A stretch of 64,000 nucleotides of DNA, from positions 1 to 64,000 of the forward strand of contig OY729418.1 in the NCBI GenBank assembly GCA_963422275.1. The letters are read 5' to 3'. Made by a program: the position numbers and the translations under genes. Under the pieces are notes generated by a model. It was not told the DNA's origin and searched no databases. It saw only the letters and a program-made list of their open reading frames with translations. The DNA is from G963422275 sp963422275 (lineage in GTDB: Bacteria; Pseudomonadota; Alphaproteobacteria; Rhodobacterales; Rhodobacteraceae). Of the stretch, positions 34,793 to 44,792 are shown in pieces. Each line of letters begins with the position of its first letter. The first letter of the stretch is position 1.

Positions 34793-35392
34793 CGGTTCAA
34801 AATGCTCCTCGACAGAACGTCAGTACACTCGCCAAATTCTTGGCACATGCAACCCATACATTCTCGAATCGCCGCGCCATGACAAAGCTTCAGTGTACCG
34901 AACCATGCCTGAACCGTACGGTGAAGGCGCAGATGCGCGGACTGTCCATGGGGCTGACATATTCCGCGTCCGTTAGGCCACATTGGTGAATCGCAGTCCA
35001 TAGGACAACGGTACGGCAGTCAAGAAACCGATTAAATACGATGCTGACCGCGAACCAACACCGGTTGTGCGTTGGGAGGCATTGCGCGGCGTCCTTGCCG
35101 ATCTTCCGGTGGCGATTCACGCTCGATCGACGCTGGGCAGCGGTAGTCGCACTGCGTGTCGCCGACGCCTTTACCGAAGAAAAAACGGTTGTCCTTGGGT
35201 GACTGGTCCTTGACTACGCTAAAATCGGTAAATCCCGATTTTTTGGTTGGATGAGCGCCTATTGGAATGGGGCATTGAACGCGTGGTACTGTTGCAGGCG
35301 TCCATCCATGTGCAACCGGCAATAGGCACTCTCGCTTCAACCTCGTACGCGTCCGGAGGGAGGCGCGGAGTCGAAGCCAATGTTCCAGCAGA
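34793..35392. other. 600 bp intergenic stretch between truA and gmd
   Basis: No gene recognised. It contains a hairpin near 35221 that is listed separately. An open minus-strand frame at 35032-35421 has no start context or recognisable domain. Confidence 0.4.
35221..35244. terminator. Possible bidirectional terminator downstream of gmd
   Basis: AAATCGG and CCGATTT form a 7-bp stem around a 6-nt loop, flanked by As on one side and Ts on the other, so it can act in either direction. It lies about 150 bp past the gmd stop on the minus strand. Confidence 0.4.
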
Positions 35393-36460
35393 TCAATTTT
35401 TTCGCAAAATTCTCTCAGCATCGATCATGTCGGCGGTCATCATTTCCTGTACCAAATCCTCGAATTTGACCTTCGGCTGCCAGCCCAGCTTCTCTCGCGC
35501 CAAAGTTGCATCCCCAAGCAAGGATTCAACCTCGCTCGGCCTCAGATATCGTTGATCGACCACAACAATCTTTCGACCGCTTTCATCTACGCCTACTTCG
35601 TCAAGCCCGGACCCTTCAAATCTGACCGCGAGGTCGATTGAGCCTGCGGCTGCTTTCACGAACTCGCGAATCGAGCGTTGCTCTCCGGTCGCGATCACGA
35701 AATCCTCTGGAGCATCCTGCTGCAACATGAGCCACTGGGCTTCAACGTAGTCTCTGGCGTGACCCCAGTCACGCTTTGCGCCAAGATTCCCCAGCCGTAG
35801 AATCTCGGGTGCACCCAACTTGATTCTGGCCAGTGCGCGGGTGATTTTTCGGGTTACGAAGGTCTCCCCCCTGATCGGGCTTTCGTGATTGAAAAGTATG
35901 CCGTTGCACGCGAAAAAATCGTAAGCTTCCCTGTAGTTGACCGTAATCCAGTGCGCGTACAATTTCGCAACGCCATATGGGCTGCGCGGATGAAACGGGG
36001 TCATCTCGTTCTGGGGCGCTTCGTGGGCAAGCCCAAACAATTCCGAGGTTGAAGCTTGGTAGAATCTGGTCTTGCCAGACAGGCCGAGCATCCGAATTGC
36101 CTCCAAGAGCCGCAACGTCCCGAGCGCATCGGAATTGGCTGTGTATTCAGGCTCCTCAAACGACACCGCGACATGACTTTGGGCCGCAAGATTGTACAGT
36201 TCATCGGGCCGAACAGCCTCGATCGTCCGCACCAGGCTGGAACTGTCGGTCATGTCGCCATGATGCAGCATGAAACGACCAGACGTTCCGTGAACTCCTT
36301 CGAATAAATGGTCAATCCGGCCCGTATTGAAGGAGGATGAGCGCCTCTTGATTCCGTGAACTTGGTAACCCTTATCGAGCAGGAATTCAGCTAAATAGGC
36401 ACCGTCCTGCCCAGTAATTCCGGTAATCAGGGCAACCTTGCCAGCATGTGAATCATTCAT
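35393..36460 (-). CDS. gmd: GDP-mannose 4,6-dehydratase
   Basis: A 355-residue short-chain dehydrogenase that converts GDP-mannose to GDP-4-keto-6-deoxymannose, precursor of GDP-fucose, GDP-rhamnose and perosamine in surface polysaccharides. NADP-binding ITGITGQDGAYLAE, the specificity segment KRRSSSFNTGRIDH, the catalytic threonine/glutamate region STSELFG and the YxxxK pair (YGVAKLYAHW) are present. It is alone: no epimerase/reductase (fcl, rmd) or glycosyltransferase neighbours are seen, so the end product is unknown. Divergent from ileS. Confidence 0.93.
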   Translation of the reverse strand: MNDSHAGKVALITGITGQDGAYLAEFLLDKGYQVHGIKRRSSSFNTGRIDHLFEGVHGTSGRFMLHHGDMTDSSSLVRTIEAVRPDELYNLAAQSHVAVSFEEPEYTANSDALGTLRLLEAIRMLGLSGKTRFYQASTSELFGLAHEAPQNEMTPFHPRSPYGVAKLYAHWITVNYREAYDFFACNGILFNHESPIRGETFVTRKITRALARIKLGAPEILRLGNLGAKRDWGHARDYVEAQWLMLQQDAPEDFVIATGEQRSIREFVKAAAGSIDLAVRFEGSGLDEVGVDESGRKIVVVDQRYLRPSEVESLLGDATLAREKLGWQPKVKFEDLVQEMMTADMIDAERILRKN

Positions 36461-36827
36461 TCAAATCTCGTTTCCTGCGTTGCGCGGCCAAGAATCATCT
36501 GATACCGGATTGAAATCAAGCGTTCTAGGATACATGGCATCATTGGCCTTGTGTTTTCTCGACAAGAATGCCTGAAGCATCGAGCGGCATTGTGCAGTTC
36601 TGTCCCATCTGATCATCGTTAGCTGATTTTTGGAATCATCGGCTGACGCTTCGTGAGTGCCGCTATTCCGAAAAAGGGGGCGATTCGCATGGTCCCGTGC
36701 GCGAATTGGACAATGCCTACGTGCACCGCACCAGCCATGCCGACTCGTACCTTTCGCGTTCTTTGGCCTAATGGTAATTGGACCGAATGCCTAGGCATTC
36801 GGTTGGGAGAGTACAGCGAAAATTTTC
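36461..36827. other. Divergent promoter region between gmd and ileS
   Basis: 367 bp carrying no recognised gene; it should hold the promoters of both genes. I could not identify a T-box-like leader or a strong sigma-70 site with confidence. Confidence 0.4.
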
Positions 36828-39767
36828 ATGTCCAAAGAAACCGTTGATTACAAAGACACTCTGCAACTTCCGAGCACGGACTTGCCGATGCGCGCCAATC
36901 TTCCGAATCGGGAACCGGCCTTGCTCGCGCAATGGGACAGGCTAGGAGTCTACCACCGTCTCCGCAAGAAGGCGGGCAGACCGCCGTTCATCCTGCACGA
37001 CGGTCCGCCGTATGCCAACGGACACTTGCACATCGGTCATGCCCTCAACAAGATTCTCAAGGACTTGGTCGTCCGCTCGCAGCAGATGATGGGAAAGGAC
37101 TCGCGATATGTCCCCGGGTGGGACTGTCACGGGTTGCCAATCGAGTGGAAAATCGAGGAACGGTATCGAGCGAAGGGCAGCCAGAAAGACGACGTTCCGA
37201 TCATTGAGCTGAGACGGGAATGCCGCGAATTCGCCGAAAAATGGATTGAGGTCCAGAAGGCGGAATTCAAGCGCCTAGGAATCACGGGGAATTGGGAGGA
37301 TCCCTATCTCACCATGGACTTCAGCTCGGAAGCGGTCATTGCGGAAGAGTTCATGACGTTCCTCATGAACCGAATTCTCTATCAAGGTTCCAAGCCCGTG
37401 CTTTGGTCGACAGTCGAGAAAACTGCACTCGCGGAGGCGGAAGTGGAGTACCACGACCACAGGAGCAACGCGATTTGGGTGAAGTTCCCGGTTGTCCCGC
37501 ACGCCTCGGCGGGCGCCGCGGACACTGGCGTGCCAGACAAGGCCAGCATCCTGATCTGGACAACGACCCCGTGGACGATCCCCTCAAATCGGGCTGTCTG
37601 CTACAACCCGAAGCTAAGTTACGGCCTCTACGAGATCACGGCCGCGCCCGAAGAGAATTGGGTGTCCAAAGGCGAATTTCTGGTGGTTGCCGACAAGCTT
37701 TCGGATGAAATTTTCAGTGCTGTGCGCGTTTCGGCGACGAAACGCCTGAAGGGAGTCGCCAAAGGACTCGGCAGCGTGAAATGCGCACACCCATTTCGAG
37801 GTCTCGTGTCGCGCGACGAGGCAGAATACAATAGATGGGATTTCGAGGTTCCAGTTCTCGAAGGCGAGCATGTAACCGATGATGCCGGTACCGGATTCGT
37901 TCACACAGCCCCGTCGCACGGAGATGACGACTACCGAATCGGTCTCGAGCATGGCCTGTCCATGACAAACAACGTGATGGAAGACGGCACGTTCCGTGCC
38001 GATCTTCCATTTTTCGGCGGGCTGGACATCTACACTCCGAGAGGAAAGGAGGGCAAGGCAAACAAGGCTATAATCGAAAAGCTGGCTGAAACGGGAACGC
38101 TTGCCGCCCGGAGAACGATAACCCACTCGTACCCCCACAGCTGGAGGTCAAAGGCTCCGCTGATCTATCGAAATACGCCGCAGTGGTTTGCGGCTATCGA
38201 TCGCAAGGTGAGGGACGGCCTCGACAAATTCGGCGAGACAATCCGCGAGCGAGCCTTGAACTCAATTGACACCTTTGTGGAATGGACGCCGCCAACGGGA
38301 AGGAACCGGCTTCATTCCATGATTGGACAGAGGCCCGACTGGGTGCTTTCCAGGCAGCGCGCTTGGGGGGTGCCGCTCACCTGTTTCGTGAAACGGGGCG
38401 CGGAGCCGAACAGTGACGACTTTCTTCTGCGGGATGAGCGGGTGAACGCGCGAATTGCCGAGGTCTTCCGGGAAGAGGGTGCGGATGCCTGGTACGAAAA
38501 GAATGCGAAGATTCGGTTCCTCGGCGAATACCATGACCCGGAGCATTACGAGCAAGTGTTCGATATTCTCGATGTGTGGTTCGATTCGGGATCGACCCAC
38601 GCCTTCGCTCTGAGGGATCGCGGCGACGGGGCAGCGGATGGCATTGCCGATCTCTATCTGGAGGGGACCGATCAGCATCGCGGGTGGTTTCACTCCTCGC
38701 TGCTTCAGGCGTGCGGAACAACGGGAGGCGCACCCTACCGAGGTGTCCTGACGCACGGCTTCACGCTTGATGAAAAGGGCATGAAGATGGCCAAGTCGCT
38801 TGGCAACACCGTCGCGCCCGACAAGATCGTGAAACAATACGGCGCCGACATTCTGAGACTTTGGGTGGCGCAGTCCGACTATTCTTCGGACCTTCGGATC
38901 GGCTCAGAGATTCTCAAGGGAGTTACCGACAGCTACCGCCGAGTCAGGAACGCGTTTCGTTTCATTCTTGGAAACCTCTCAGGTTTTTCGGAGTCGGAGA
39001 GGGTTCCGCTCGAGCAAATGCCCGAACTTGAACGATGGATTCTGCACAGGCTTGCCGAACTGGACCTGATTGTCAGGCACGGCTACGAAAAATACGACTT
39101 TCAGGGCGTTTTCCAAGCACTGTTTCAGTTCATCACCGTCGATCTCTCGTCGTTCTATTTCGACATCCGAAAGGATGTTCTCTATTGCGATTCTCCAGCC
39201 GACCTTTCGCGGAGAGCGGCAAGAACCATTCTTGATGCCCTCTTCTACCGGCTGACAACTTGGCTGGCTCCCGTTCTGGCATTCACAATGGAAGAAGTTT
39301 GGCTGAACCGCCTGCCCGGAAAGGAAAGTTCCGTCCACCTGGTCGATTTCCCCGAGACTCGGGCCGAGTGGATTGACAAGCGGCTTGCACACAAGTGGAA
39401 AAAGATTCGGCAGGTCAGACGCGTTGTAACCGCAGCGCTGGAAGTGCAACGCAAGGACAAAGTCATCGGGGCAAGCCTGGAAGCGGCACCAGCAGTTTAC
39501 CTGGAGAACGAGGAAGATCTTGAGATTTTGAAGAGCGTGAAATTCGCGGATGTCTGCATTACTTCCGACATCGTTCTGACTGCCAGCCCCGCGCCTGCGG
39601 ACGCGTTTCGCATGCCGGACCAGCAGGGAGTTGCGGTTGAGTTCGAAAAGTCAGTTGGAAACAAGTGCGAGCGCTGCTGGAAGATCTTGCCTGAAGTCGG
39701 CACGTTTGGTCATGCCGACGCATGTCGCCGTTGCAATTCAATTTTGGACCGCGGCCAGCGAAACTGA
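36828..39767 (+). CDS. ileS: Isoleucyl-tRNA synthetase
   Basis: A 979-residue class I synthetase. The HIGH motif is in NGHLHIGHALNKILKDL; the editing domain includes WTTTPWTIPSNRA. The second signature reads KGMKMAKSLGN, that is KMAKS instead of the usual KMSKS. The tRNA-binding region and a C-terminal zinc ribbon (CERCWK ... CRRCNSI) complete the usual bacterial architecture. Start ATG at 36828. No lspA follows, unlike in enterobacteria. Confidence 0.95.
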   Translation: MSKETVDYKDTLQLPSTDLPMRANLPNREPALLAQWDRLGVYHRLRKKAGRPPFILHDGPPYANGHLHIGHALNKILKDLVVRSQQMMGKDSRYVPGWDCHGLPIEWKIEERYRAKGSQKDDVPIIELRRECREFAEKWIEVQKAEFKRLGITGNWEDPYLTMDFSSEAVIAEEFMTFLMNRILYQGSKPVLWSTVEKTALAEAEVEYHDHRSNAIWVKFPVVPHASAGAADTGVPDKASILIWTTTPWTIPSNRAVCYNPKLSYGLYEITAAPEENWVSKGEFLVVADKLSDEIFSAVRVSATKRLKGVAKGLGSVKCAHPFRGLVSRDEAEYNRWDFEVPVLEGEHVTDDAGTGFVHTAPSHGDDDYRIGLEHGLSMTNNVMEDGTFRADLPFFGGLDIYTPRGKEGKANKAIIEKLAETGTLAARRTITHSYPHSWRSKAPLIYRNTPQWFAAIDRKVRDGLDKFGETIRERALNSIDTFVEWTPPTGRNRLHSMIGQRPDWVLSRQRAWGVPLTCFVKRGAEPNSDDFLLRDERVNARIAEVFREEGADAWYEKNAKIRFLGEYHDPEHYEQVFDILDVWFDSGSTHAFALRDRGDGAADGIADLYLEGTDQHRGWFHSSLLQACGTTGGAPYRGVLTHGFTLDEKGMKMAKSLGNTVAPDKIVKQYGADILRLWVAQSDYSSDLRIGSEILKGVTDSYRRVRNAFRFILGNLSGFSESERVPLEQMPELERWILHRLAELDLIVRHGYEKYDFQGVFQALFQFITVDLSSFYFDIRKDVLYCDSPADLSRRAARTILDALFYRLTTWLAPVLAFTMEEVWLNRLPGKESSVHLVDFPETRAEWIDKRLAHKWKKIRQVRRVVTAALEVQRKDKVIGASLEAAPAVYLENEEDLEILKSVKFADVCITSDIVLTASPAPADAFRMPDQQGVAVEFEKSVGNKCERCWKILPEVGTFGHADACRRCNSILDRGQRN

Positions 39768-40025
39768 ATGCGAAGCCGAGAAAGCGCCCCCAATGCGGCC
39801 CGTCCACTCGCTTTGTCAAACACTTGTCCGGCTGTCCACCAGTCACACATCATCCCCGAATGATTGGACCGCAGCCGACGAAGTATCGAAAAGCTCTTGA
39901 AGCGGGCCCGCGCATTCCTGCGAGTTCTGGCGGGCGCAATGACGACAGGTTGAAGAAACACCGGCACCTTGCTATTAGCGAACGCATACATTCCACGCAT
40001 CGAAAAACTCGAAAGGAGCAAGCTC

Positions 40026-41030
40026 TTGAAAAAGTTACTAGCCATTGCAGCCTTCGCATCTGCCGCCTTTGCGCTCGTCGCAGAGGCCGCAACGGTTGAA
40101 TGGAACGTGTCGCTTTGGGGAAAACGCCGCGCGTTCACTGAACATGTCGAGAAACTCGCAGAATTGGTTTCTCAAAAGACGGACGGCGACTTCACCCTGA
40201 ACATCTCCTATGGCGGGCTTTCCAAGAACAGGGAGAATCTGGATGGCATCTCCATCGGCGCCTTCGAGATGGCACAGTTCTGCGCGGGCTATCACGGAGA
40301 CAAGAACCCGACGATTACAGTGCTCGAGCTTCCCTTCCTCGGCGTACAGACTCTCGAAGAGGAAGTGGCGGCAAGTCACGCTGTCTATGCGCACCCTGCG
40401 ACCATTGAAGATCTCGCCAGGTGGAACGCGAAACTGCTGATGACCTCGCCGATGCCGCAGTACAACATTGTTGGCACTGGAGACCCGAGGGACGAACTGG
40501 CCGAATTCCAAGGCATGCGAGTCCGCGCGACCGGCGGCCTCGGCAAGGCATTCGAAGCCGTCGGCGCCGTTCCCACATCTGTCACCGCAACTGAAGCGCA
40601 ACAGGCAATGGAGACGGGTGTCGTGGACACGGTAGCCTTCGCTCAGCATGCCCATCTGTCGTTTCAAACCATCGATCTAGCCGACTGGTGGACGACCAAC
40701 CTGAATCCGGGAACCGTGAACTGTCCTGTTGTTGTCAATATCGATGCATACGAAGCGTTGAGCGACGAGCAGCGGACAGCGCTCGACGGCTCGATAGACG
40801 AGGCGATTCAACACTATCTCGACAATTATGGTGCGTTGCTGGTCGAATGGGAGGACATTCTCAAGGAAAAGAGTGTCGTGAAAGTAACCATCAGCGAATC
40901 AGAACTCGAAGAATTCCGCAAGGTTGCCGGTCCCGTACGGGACGCATGGATTGAAAGCATGTCTGCGCAGGGACTGCCAGCGCAGGAGCTTTACGATTTG
41001 GTTCAGACCACTTTGGCATCGATGCGCTGA
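40026..41030 (+). CDS. dctP: TRAP transporter substrate-binding protein (DctP family)
   Basis: A 334-residue periplasmic receptor of a TRAP importer for an organic acid. I chose the TTG at 40026 because GAAAGGAG lies just before it and it opens a clean signal peptide (MKKLLAIAAFASAAFALVAE, cleaved near AEA-ATVEW). The family signature arginine is in FQGMRVRATGGLGKAFEAVG. The membrane subunits follow after a hairpin. The ligand cannot be read from the sequence. Confidence 0.9.
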   Translation: MKKLLAIAAFASAAFALVAEAATVEWNVSLWGKRRAFTEHVEKLAELVSQKTDGDFTLNISYGGLSKNRENLDGISIGAFEMAQFCAGYHGDKNPTITVLELPFLGVQTLEEEVAASHAVYAHPATIEDLARWNAKLLMTSPMPQYNIVGTGDPRDELAEFQGMRVRATGGLGKAFEAVGAVPTSVTATEAQQAMETGVVDTVAFAQHAHLSFQTIDLADWWTTNLNPGTVNCPVVVNIDAYEALSDEQRTALDGSIDEAIQHYLDNYGALLVEWEDILKEKSVVKVTISESELEEFRKVAGPVRDAWIESMSAQGLPAQELYDLVQTTLASMR

Positions 41031-41040
41031 CTTGCATGAC

Positions 41041-41069
41041 AACGCGCCGGGCGGATCACCCGGCGCGTT
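41041..41069 (+). promoter_or_regulatory. Intercistronic hairpin between dctP and dctQ
   Basis: A perfect 11-bp inverted repeat, AACGCGCCGGG / CCCGGCGCGTT, with a 7-nt loop starts 10 bp after the dctP stop. Such hairpins commonly protect the receptor mRNA 3' end or attenuate read-through, giving more receptor than membrane subunits; that role is inferred. Confidence 0.55.
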
Positions 41070-41084
41070 GCCGCGCTGACGCAC

Positions 41085-41726
41085 ATGCCTTCCTCGGCCG
41101 TTCTCGTCGACAATACGAAGCTTTCGCGGACGGATATCTTTGTCCACCGCGTCGAGTCATTTCTGAACGTCGCAAGCGGCGGCGTGATATTCGCGCTTGT
41201 CTGCCTCGCCGCGGCCAACGTCATTGGCAGAAAGCTCCTGAACGCGCCCCTGCCAGGATTCATCGACTGGGTCGAGCAGTTCATGGCGGTGTTTGCCTTC
41301 TTCGGCCTCGCCTACTGCCAGCGCGAGGGCGGCCATATCCGCATGGACATTCTTGTCGGAAGGTTACGGGGTCGCGGTCTCTGGCTGGCGGAGTTTCTGT
41401 CCGTTGCGCTCATGCTGCTTCTGACGACCGCGCTCATTTACGGGGGGTGGTTTCATTTTTTGCGCAGCTTCGATTTCGGCTCCCCGTCATGGAGCCGAGA
41501 CAGTTCCATAGACATTGAGCTTCCGCTCTGGCCTGCGAAATTGATCGTCCCGCTGTCAATGGCCTTGCTCTGGGCCAGGCTTGCATTGCAGTTGTGGGGC
41601 TATGGCCGGGCCCTTCGATTGAATCAGGAGAATCCGACCGCAGTGCCGCTGGTGCTGGACACGGTCGCGCTCGCCGCTCACGAAGCAAATGCGGCCGAAG
41701 GATCCGATGGTGGACCCGCTGATTGA
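41085..41726 (+). CDS. dctQ: TRAP transporter small permease (DctQ family)
   Basis: A 213-residue membrane protein with four helices (around residues 31-51, 68-82, 105-127 and 157-177). The family-typical WVEQFMAVFAFFGLAYCQRE and GGHIRMDI segments are present. It bridges the receptor and the large subunit. Its end overlaps the start of dctM. Confidence 0.9.
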   Translation: MPSSAVLVDNTKLSRTDIFVHRVESFLNVASGGVIFALVCLAAANVIGRKLLNAPLPGFIDWVEQFMAVFAFFGLAYCQREGGHIRMDILVGRLRGRGLWLAEFLSVALMLLLTTALIYGGWFHFLRSFDFGSPSWSRDSSIDIELPLWPAKLIVPLSMALLWARLALQLWGYGRALRLNQENPTAVPLVLDTVALAAHEANAAEGSDGGPAD

Positions 41727-43131
41727 CACAAAAACGCTTCTGGAAGGCGTCGATGCCTTTCAGATGTCTCTTTGGCTTTCAGGTCTCCTGCTGATTCTCG
41801 TGCTGATTGGCGTCCGGGTCGCCTTCGCGACCGCCTGCGTCGGTTTTTTGGGTCTGTGCCTGTTCTTCATGCAGCGGCAGGGTTTCGACAAGGGGTTAAT
41901 AACGGCCACCAAGCTGGCTGGTCAAATACCTCATTCGAAGTCGACCACCTACGCACTTTCCCTGATTCCGACTTTCATACTGATTGGCTATCTGGCGTAC
42001 TTCGCTGGTCTTACGCGTTACCTGTTCGAAGCTGCCAAGAGATGGGTCGGATGGCTGCCCGGAGGTCTCGGCGTTGCAACGGTGTTTTCGACCGCTGGCT
42101 TCGCAGCCGTGTCCGGTGCTTCTGTCGCGACCGCCGCCGTATTCGCTCGCATCGCAATTCCGGAAATGCTGAAGCTGGGTTACGACCGTCGCTTCGCCGC
42201 CGGCGTAGTGGCCGCAGGAGGCACACTTGCCTCTCTGATCCCACCCTCCGCGATCTTGGTCATATACGCAATTATTGTGGAAGAGTCGGTCGGCAAACTT
42301 CTTCTGGCCGGCTTCGTACCGGGTGCCGTGTCGGCATTGATATACGCACTCTTGGTGATTGGTCTTGCGATAACCCGCAAGAATCTCGGCCCGCCAGTGA
42401 CAGGCTTCACCTGGCGCAAAAGATTCGAGAGCTTGCCGGGGGCGTTTCCAATCCTGCTCGTCGTGATGATCATCATCTACTCGATATACTTCGGCTGGGC
42501 CACGCCCACAGAAGCAGGGGCGCTGGGCGCTTTCGTCGTGCTCCTGATGGCGCTTTGGCAAGGGCTGAGGTGGCGGCAGTTGAAAGGGACACTGGTAGAG
42601 ACCGCCAAGCTCACGGTCATGATCTTCACCATGATCTGGGGGGTCCTGATATACGTTCGATACTTGGGATTCGCAGACCTTCCAAACACTTTCGCTATGT
42701 GGATTGGAGGTTTGCACCAGCCGCCGCTTATAACGCTGACCTTGATTCTGCTTTGCTATGTCATCCTTGGAATGTTCATGGACGCAATCGGAATGCTGAT
42801 CCTGACCCTGCCGGTCGTTTTTCCGGCGGTGATCGCACTGAACGGCGGACCTGACGTAACGCGCGAAGCTTCGGGATTTGGCATGACAGCCGAAGAGTGC
42901 GGCATATGGTTCGGGATTATCGTCGTCAAGATGGCAGAACTATGCCTGATCACGCCGCCAATCGGCTTGAACTGCTTTGTTGTAGCAAGCGTCAGCCAAG
43001 ATTCCAGACACCCGATTTCAGCACAGGACGTGTTTCGAGGAGCTTCGCCATTCTTTGCCGCCGACGTGGTCACCGTAGCTGTCCTGATTGCCTTTCCTGG
43101 AATCGTGCTCTGGCTGCCGAATCTTCTGTAG
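41707..43131 (+). CDS. dctM: TRAP transporter large permease (DctM family)
   Basis: A 474-residue channel subunit with about a dozen membrane helices. The ATG at 41707 is favoured over 41689 because GAAGGATC precedes it. Landmarks include AAVSGASVATAAVFARIAIP and GTLASLIPPSAILVIYAIIV of the DctM/ion-transporter superfamily. Na+-driven import is expected. It converges on ychF with 14 bp between the stops. Confidence 0.92.
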   Translation: MVDPLIDTKTLLEGVDAFQMSLWLSGLLLILVLIGVRVAFATACVGFLGLCLFFMQRQGFDKGLITATKLAGQIPHSKSTTYALSLIPTFILIGYLAYFAGLTRYLFEAAKRWVGWLPGGLGVATVFSTAGFAAVSGASVATAAVFARIAIPEMLKLGYDRRFAAGVVAAGGTLASLIPPSAILVIYAIIVEESVGKLLLAGFVPGAVSALIYALLVIGLAITRKNLGPPVTGFTWRKRFESLPGAFPILLVVMIIIYSIYFGWATPTEAGALGAFVVLLMALWQGLRWRQLKGTLVETAKLTVMIFTMIWGVLIYVRYLGFADLPNTFAMWIGGLHQPPLITLTLILLCYVILGMFMDAIGMLILTLPVVFPAVIALNGGPDVTREASGFGMTAEECGIWFGIIVVKMAELCLITPPIGLNCFVVASVSQDSRHPISAQDVFRGASPFFAADVVTVAVLIAFPGIVLWLPNLL

Positions 43132-43145
43132 ACGGACAATTCTTT

Positions 43146-44243
43146 TCATACGTTGAAGAGGAACTGAATCACGTCCCCGTCCTGAACAGGATAGGACTTT
43201 CCCTCTGATCGTAGCTTGCCCACCTCCCTCGCACCTTGCTCGCCATTGCAGGCAACGTAGTCTTCGAACGAAATCGTCTCTGCGCGAATAAAGCCTCGGC
43301 TGAAATCCTGATGTATCGCGCCAGCTGCATCCCTTGCGCATGTGCCAGCACGAATCGTCCACGCCCGAGCCTCCTTCGGGCCCGTCGTAAAATATGTTCT
43401 GAGGCCAAGCAAGCCGTATCCTGCCCGAATCATGCGCTCAAGCCCGGACTCCGGCAATTCAAGCATGTTCAGATACTCCCGCGATTCGTCCAAGGGCAAC
43501 TGGCTAATCTCTTCCTCAATCGATGCCGAAATCACGACATGCGCATCCCCATGACCGTTCGCCAATTCGGCAACCTGTTCGGTCAAGTCGTTCCCGGAAC
43601 TCGCGGCCGCCTCATCGACATTGCAGACAAACAAAACCGGCTTGGCCGAAAGCAGCCGTATTCGGCGCCAAGCCCGCGCGTCCCTATCCTCCGCTTCAAT
43701 GCATCGTGCGGGCTGACCCTCTGAAAGCAGCTCGTAGGCACGGTGCAGCAGTCGATCCTCTTCAACGGCATCCCGGTCTCCGCTTTTGACCAAGCGGGCA
43801 TTTCCAATCCTTCGGCGCTCGATCGATTCAAGGTCGGCAATCATCAACTCGGTCTCGATGGACTCAATGTCGTCGATGGGATTCACCTTTCCGTGCACAT
43901 GGACGACATCTTCGCTCTCGAAGCAGCGAACGACATGGGCGATCGCCTCGACTTCGCGTATGCGGGCCAAGAACTGGTTTCCGAGGCCCTCGCCCTTCGA
44001 TGCCCCTTTCACCAGACCGGCAATATCGATGAAGGTCATCTTGGCAGGAGTCATTCTTGGCGCACCCGAAATCTTCGCAATCTTCTCGAGACGCGAATCC
44101 GGGACGGCAACCTCGCCTGAATTCGGCTCTATGGTGCAGAACGGGAAATTCGCCGCCTGCGCAACCGACGTTCTGGTGAGGGCGTTGAACAAAGTCGACT
44201 TGCCGACGTTTGGCAATCCGACTATTCCCGTAGCGAACCCCAT
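43146..44243 (-). CDS. ychF: Ribosome-binding ATPase YchF
   Basis: A 365-residue Obg-family P-loop protein that hydrolyses ATP and binds ribosomes. Motifs: GLPNVGKSTLFNALT (P-loop), FIDIAGLVKGASKGEGLG (switch II/G3) and FVCNVDE in place of NKxD, the known reason for ATP preference. A C-terminal TGS domain ends in YPVQDGDVIQFLFNV. ATG at 44243 (MGFATGIVG). It is usually next to pth; here it lies 4 kb away on the opposite strand. Confidence 0.94.
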   Translation of the reverse strand: MGFATGIVGLPNVGKSTLFNALTRTSVAQAANFPFCTIEPNSGEVAVPDSRLEKIAKISGAPRMTPAKMTFIDIAGLVKGASKGEGLGNQFLARIREVEAIAHVVRCFESEDVVHVHGKVNPIDDIESIETELMIADLESIERRRIGNARLVKSGDRDAVEEDRLLHRAYELLSEGQPARCIEAEDRDARAWRRIRLLSAKPVLFVCNVDEAAASSGNDLTEQVAELANGHGDAHVVISASIEEEISQLPLDESREYLNMLELPESGLERMIRAGYGLLGLRTYFTTGPKEARAWTIRAGTCARDAAGAIHQDFSRGFIRAETISFEDYVACNGEQGAREVGKLRSEGKSYPVQDGDVIQFLFNV

Positions 44244-44347
44244 GCAGGCTCTCTCCCCAACTAGCACGGACGGAAGGCAGGTGTGGACTCAGGTGTCTCG
44301 GCGCGGCGGCCTGCAAATGAGCAAACACAATTTAGGAGTAGCTTACA

Positions 44348-44761
44348 ATGGAAATCTCTCCCTATCTGAACTTCAATGGAAACTGCGCCGAGGCATTCAA
44401 ATGGTATGCGGAGATTCTGGGCGGCGAGATCGTATACATGCAGACTTTCCGCGGTTCGCCGCTCGAATCCGAGGTTCCCGAAGCAGACCTAGACCAAGTG
44501 ATGCACGCATCGCTGAAGATCGGCGATTGCACTCTCATGGCATCGGACAACCCTTGGGGAAACTACTCCCCTCCGGAGGGGATTCAAATTTCCACAGGGT
44601 TCGACGACCTTGCTGAAGCGACACGCGTCTTCAACGCTCTTGCCGAGGGCGGCGAAGTCAAGATGAAGTTTGAAAAGACCTTCTGGGCTGCCGGATTTGG
44701 AATGCTCGTCGATCGCTTCAAAATACCCTGGATGGTCAACTGCGAGGCGTCGGGCGATTGA
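44348..44761 (+). CDS. VOC-family (PhnB-like) protein
   Basis: A 137-residue protein of the vicinal oxygen chelate fold, PhnB/DUF1428-like subgroup: ISPYLNFNGNCAEAFKWYAE, then FRGSPLE, HASLKIGDCTLMASDN and FWAAGFGMLVDRFKIPWMVN. Members are small glyoxalase-like proteins of mostly unknown substrate. The next gene, trpA, starts 32 bp downstream, so they may share a transcript by chance of position. No function is assigned. Confidence 0.85.
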   Translation: MEISPYLNFNGNCAEAFKWYAEILGGEIVYMQTFRGSPLESEVPEADLDQVMHASLKIGDCTLMASDNPWGNYSPPEGIQISTGFDDLAEATRVFNALAEGGEVKMKFEKTFWAAGFGMLVDRFKIPWMVNCEASGD

Positions 44762-44792
44762 ATCCTTCATCGACTCGGATGCATTTTCGAAT

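Noticed and set aside
41772..42854. 360-codon plus frame inside dctM
   Set aside because: It overlaps the well-supported dctM in another frame and has no hydrophobic helices or domain.
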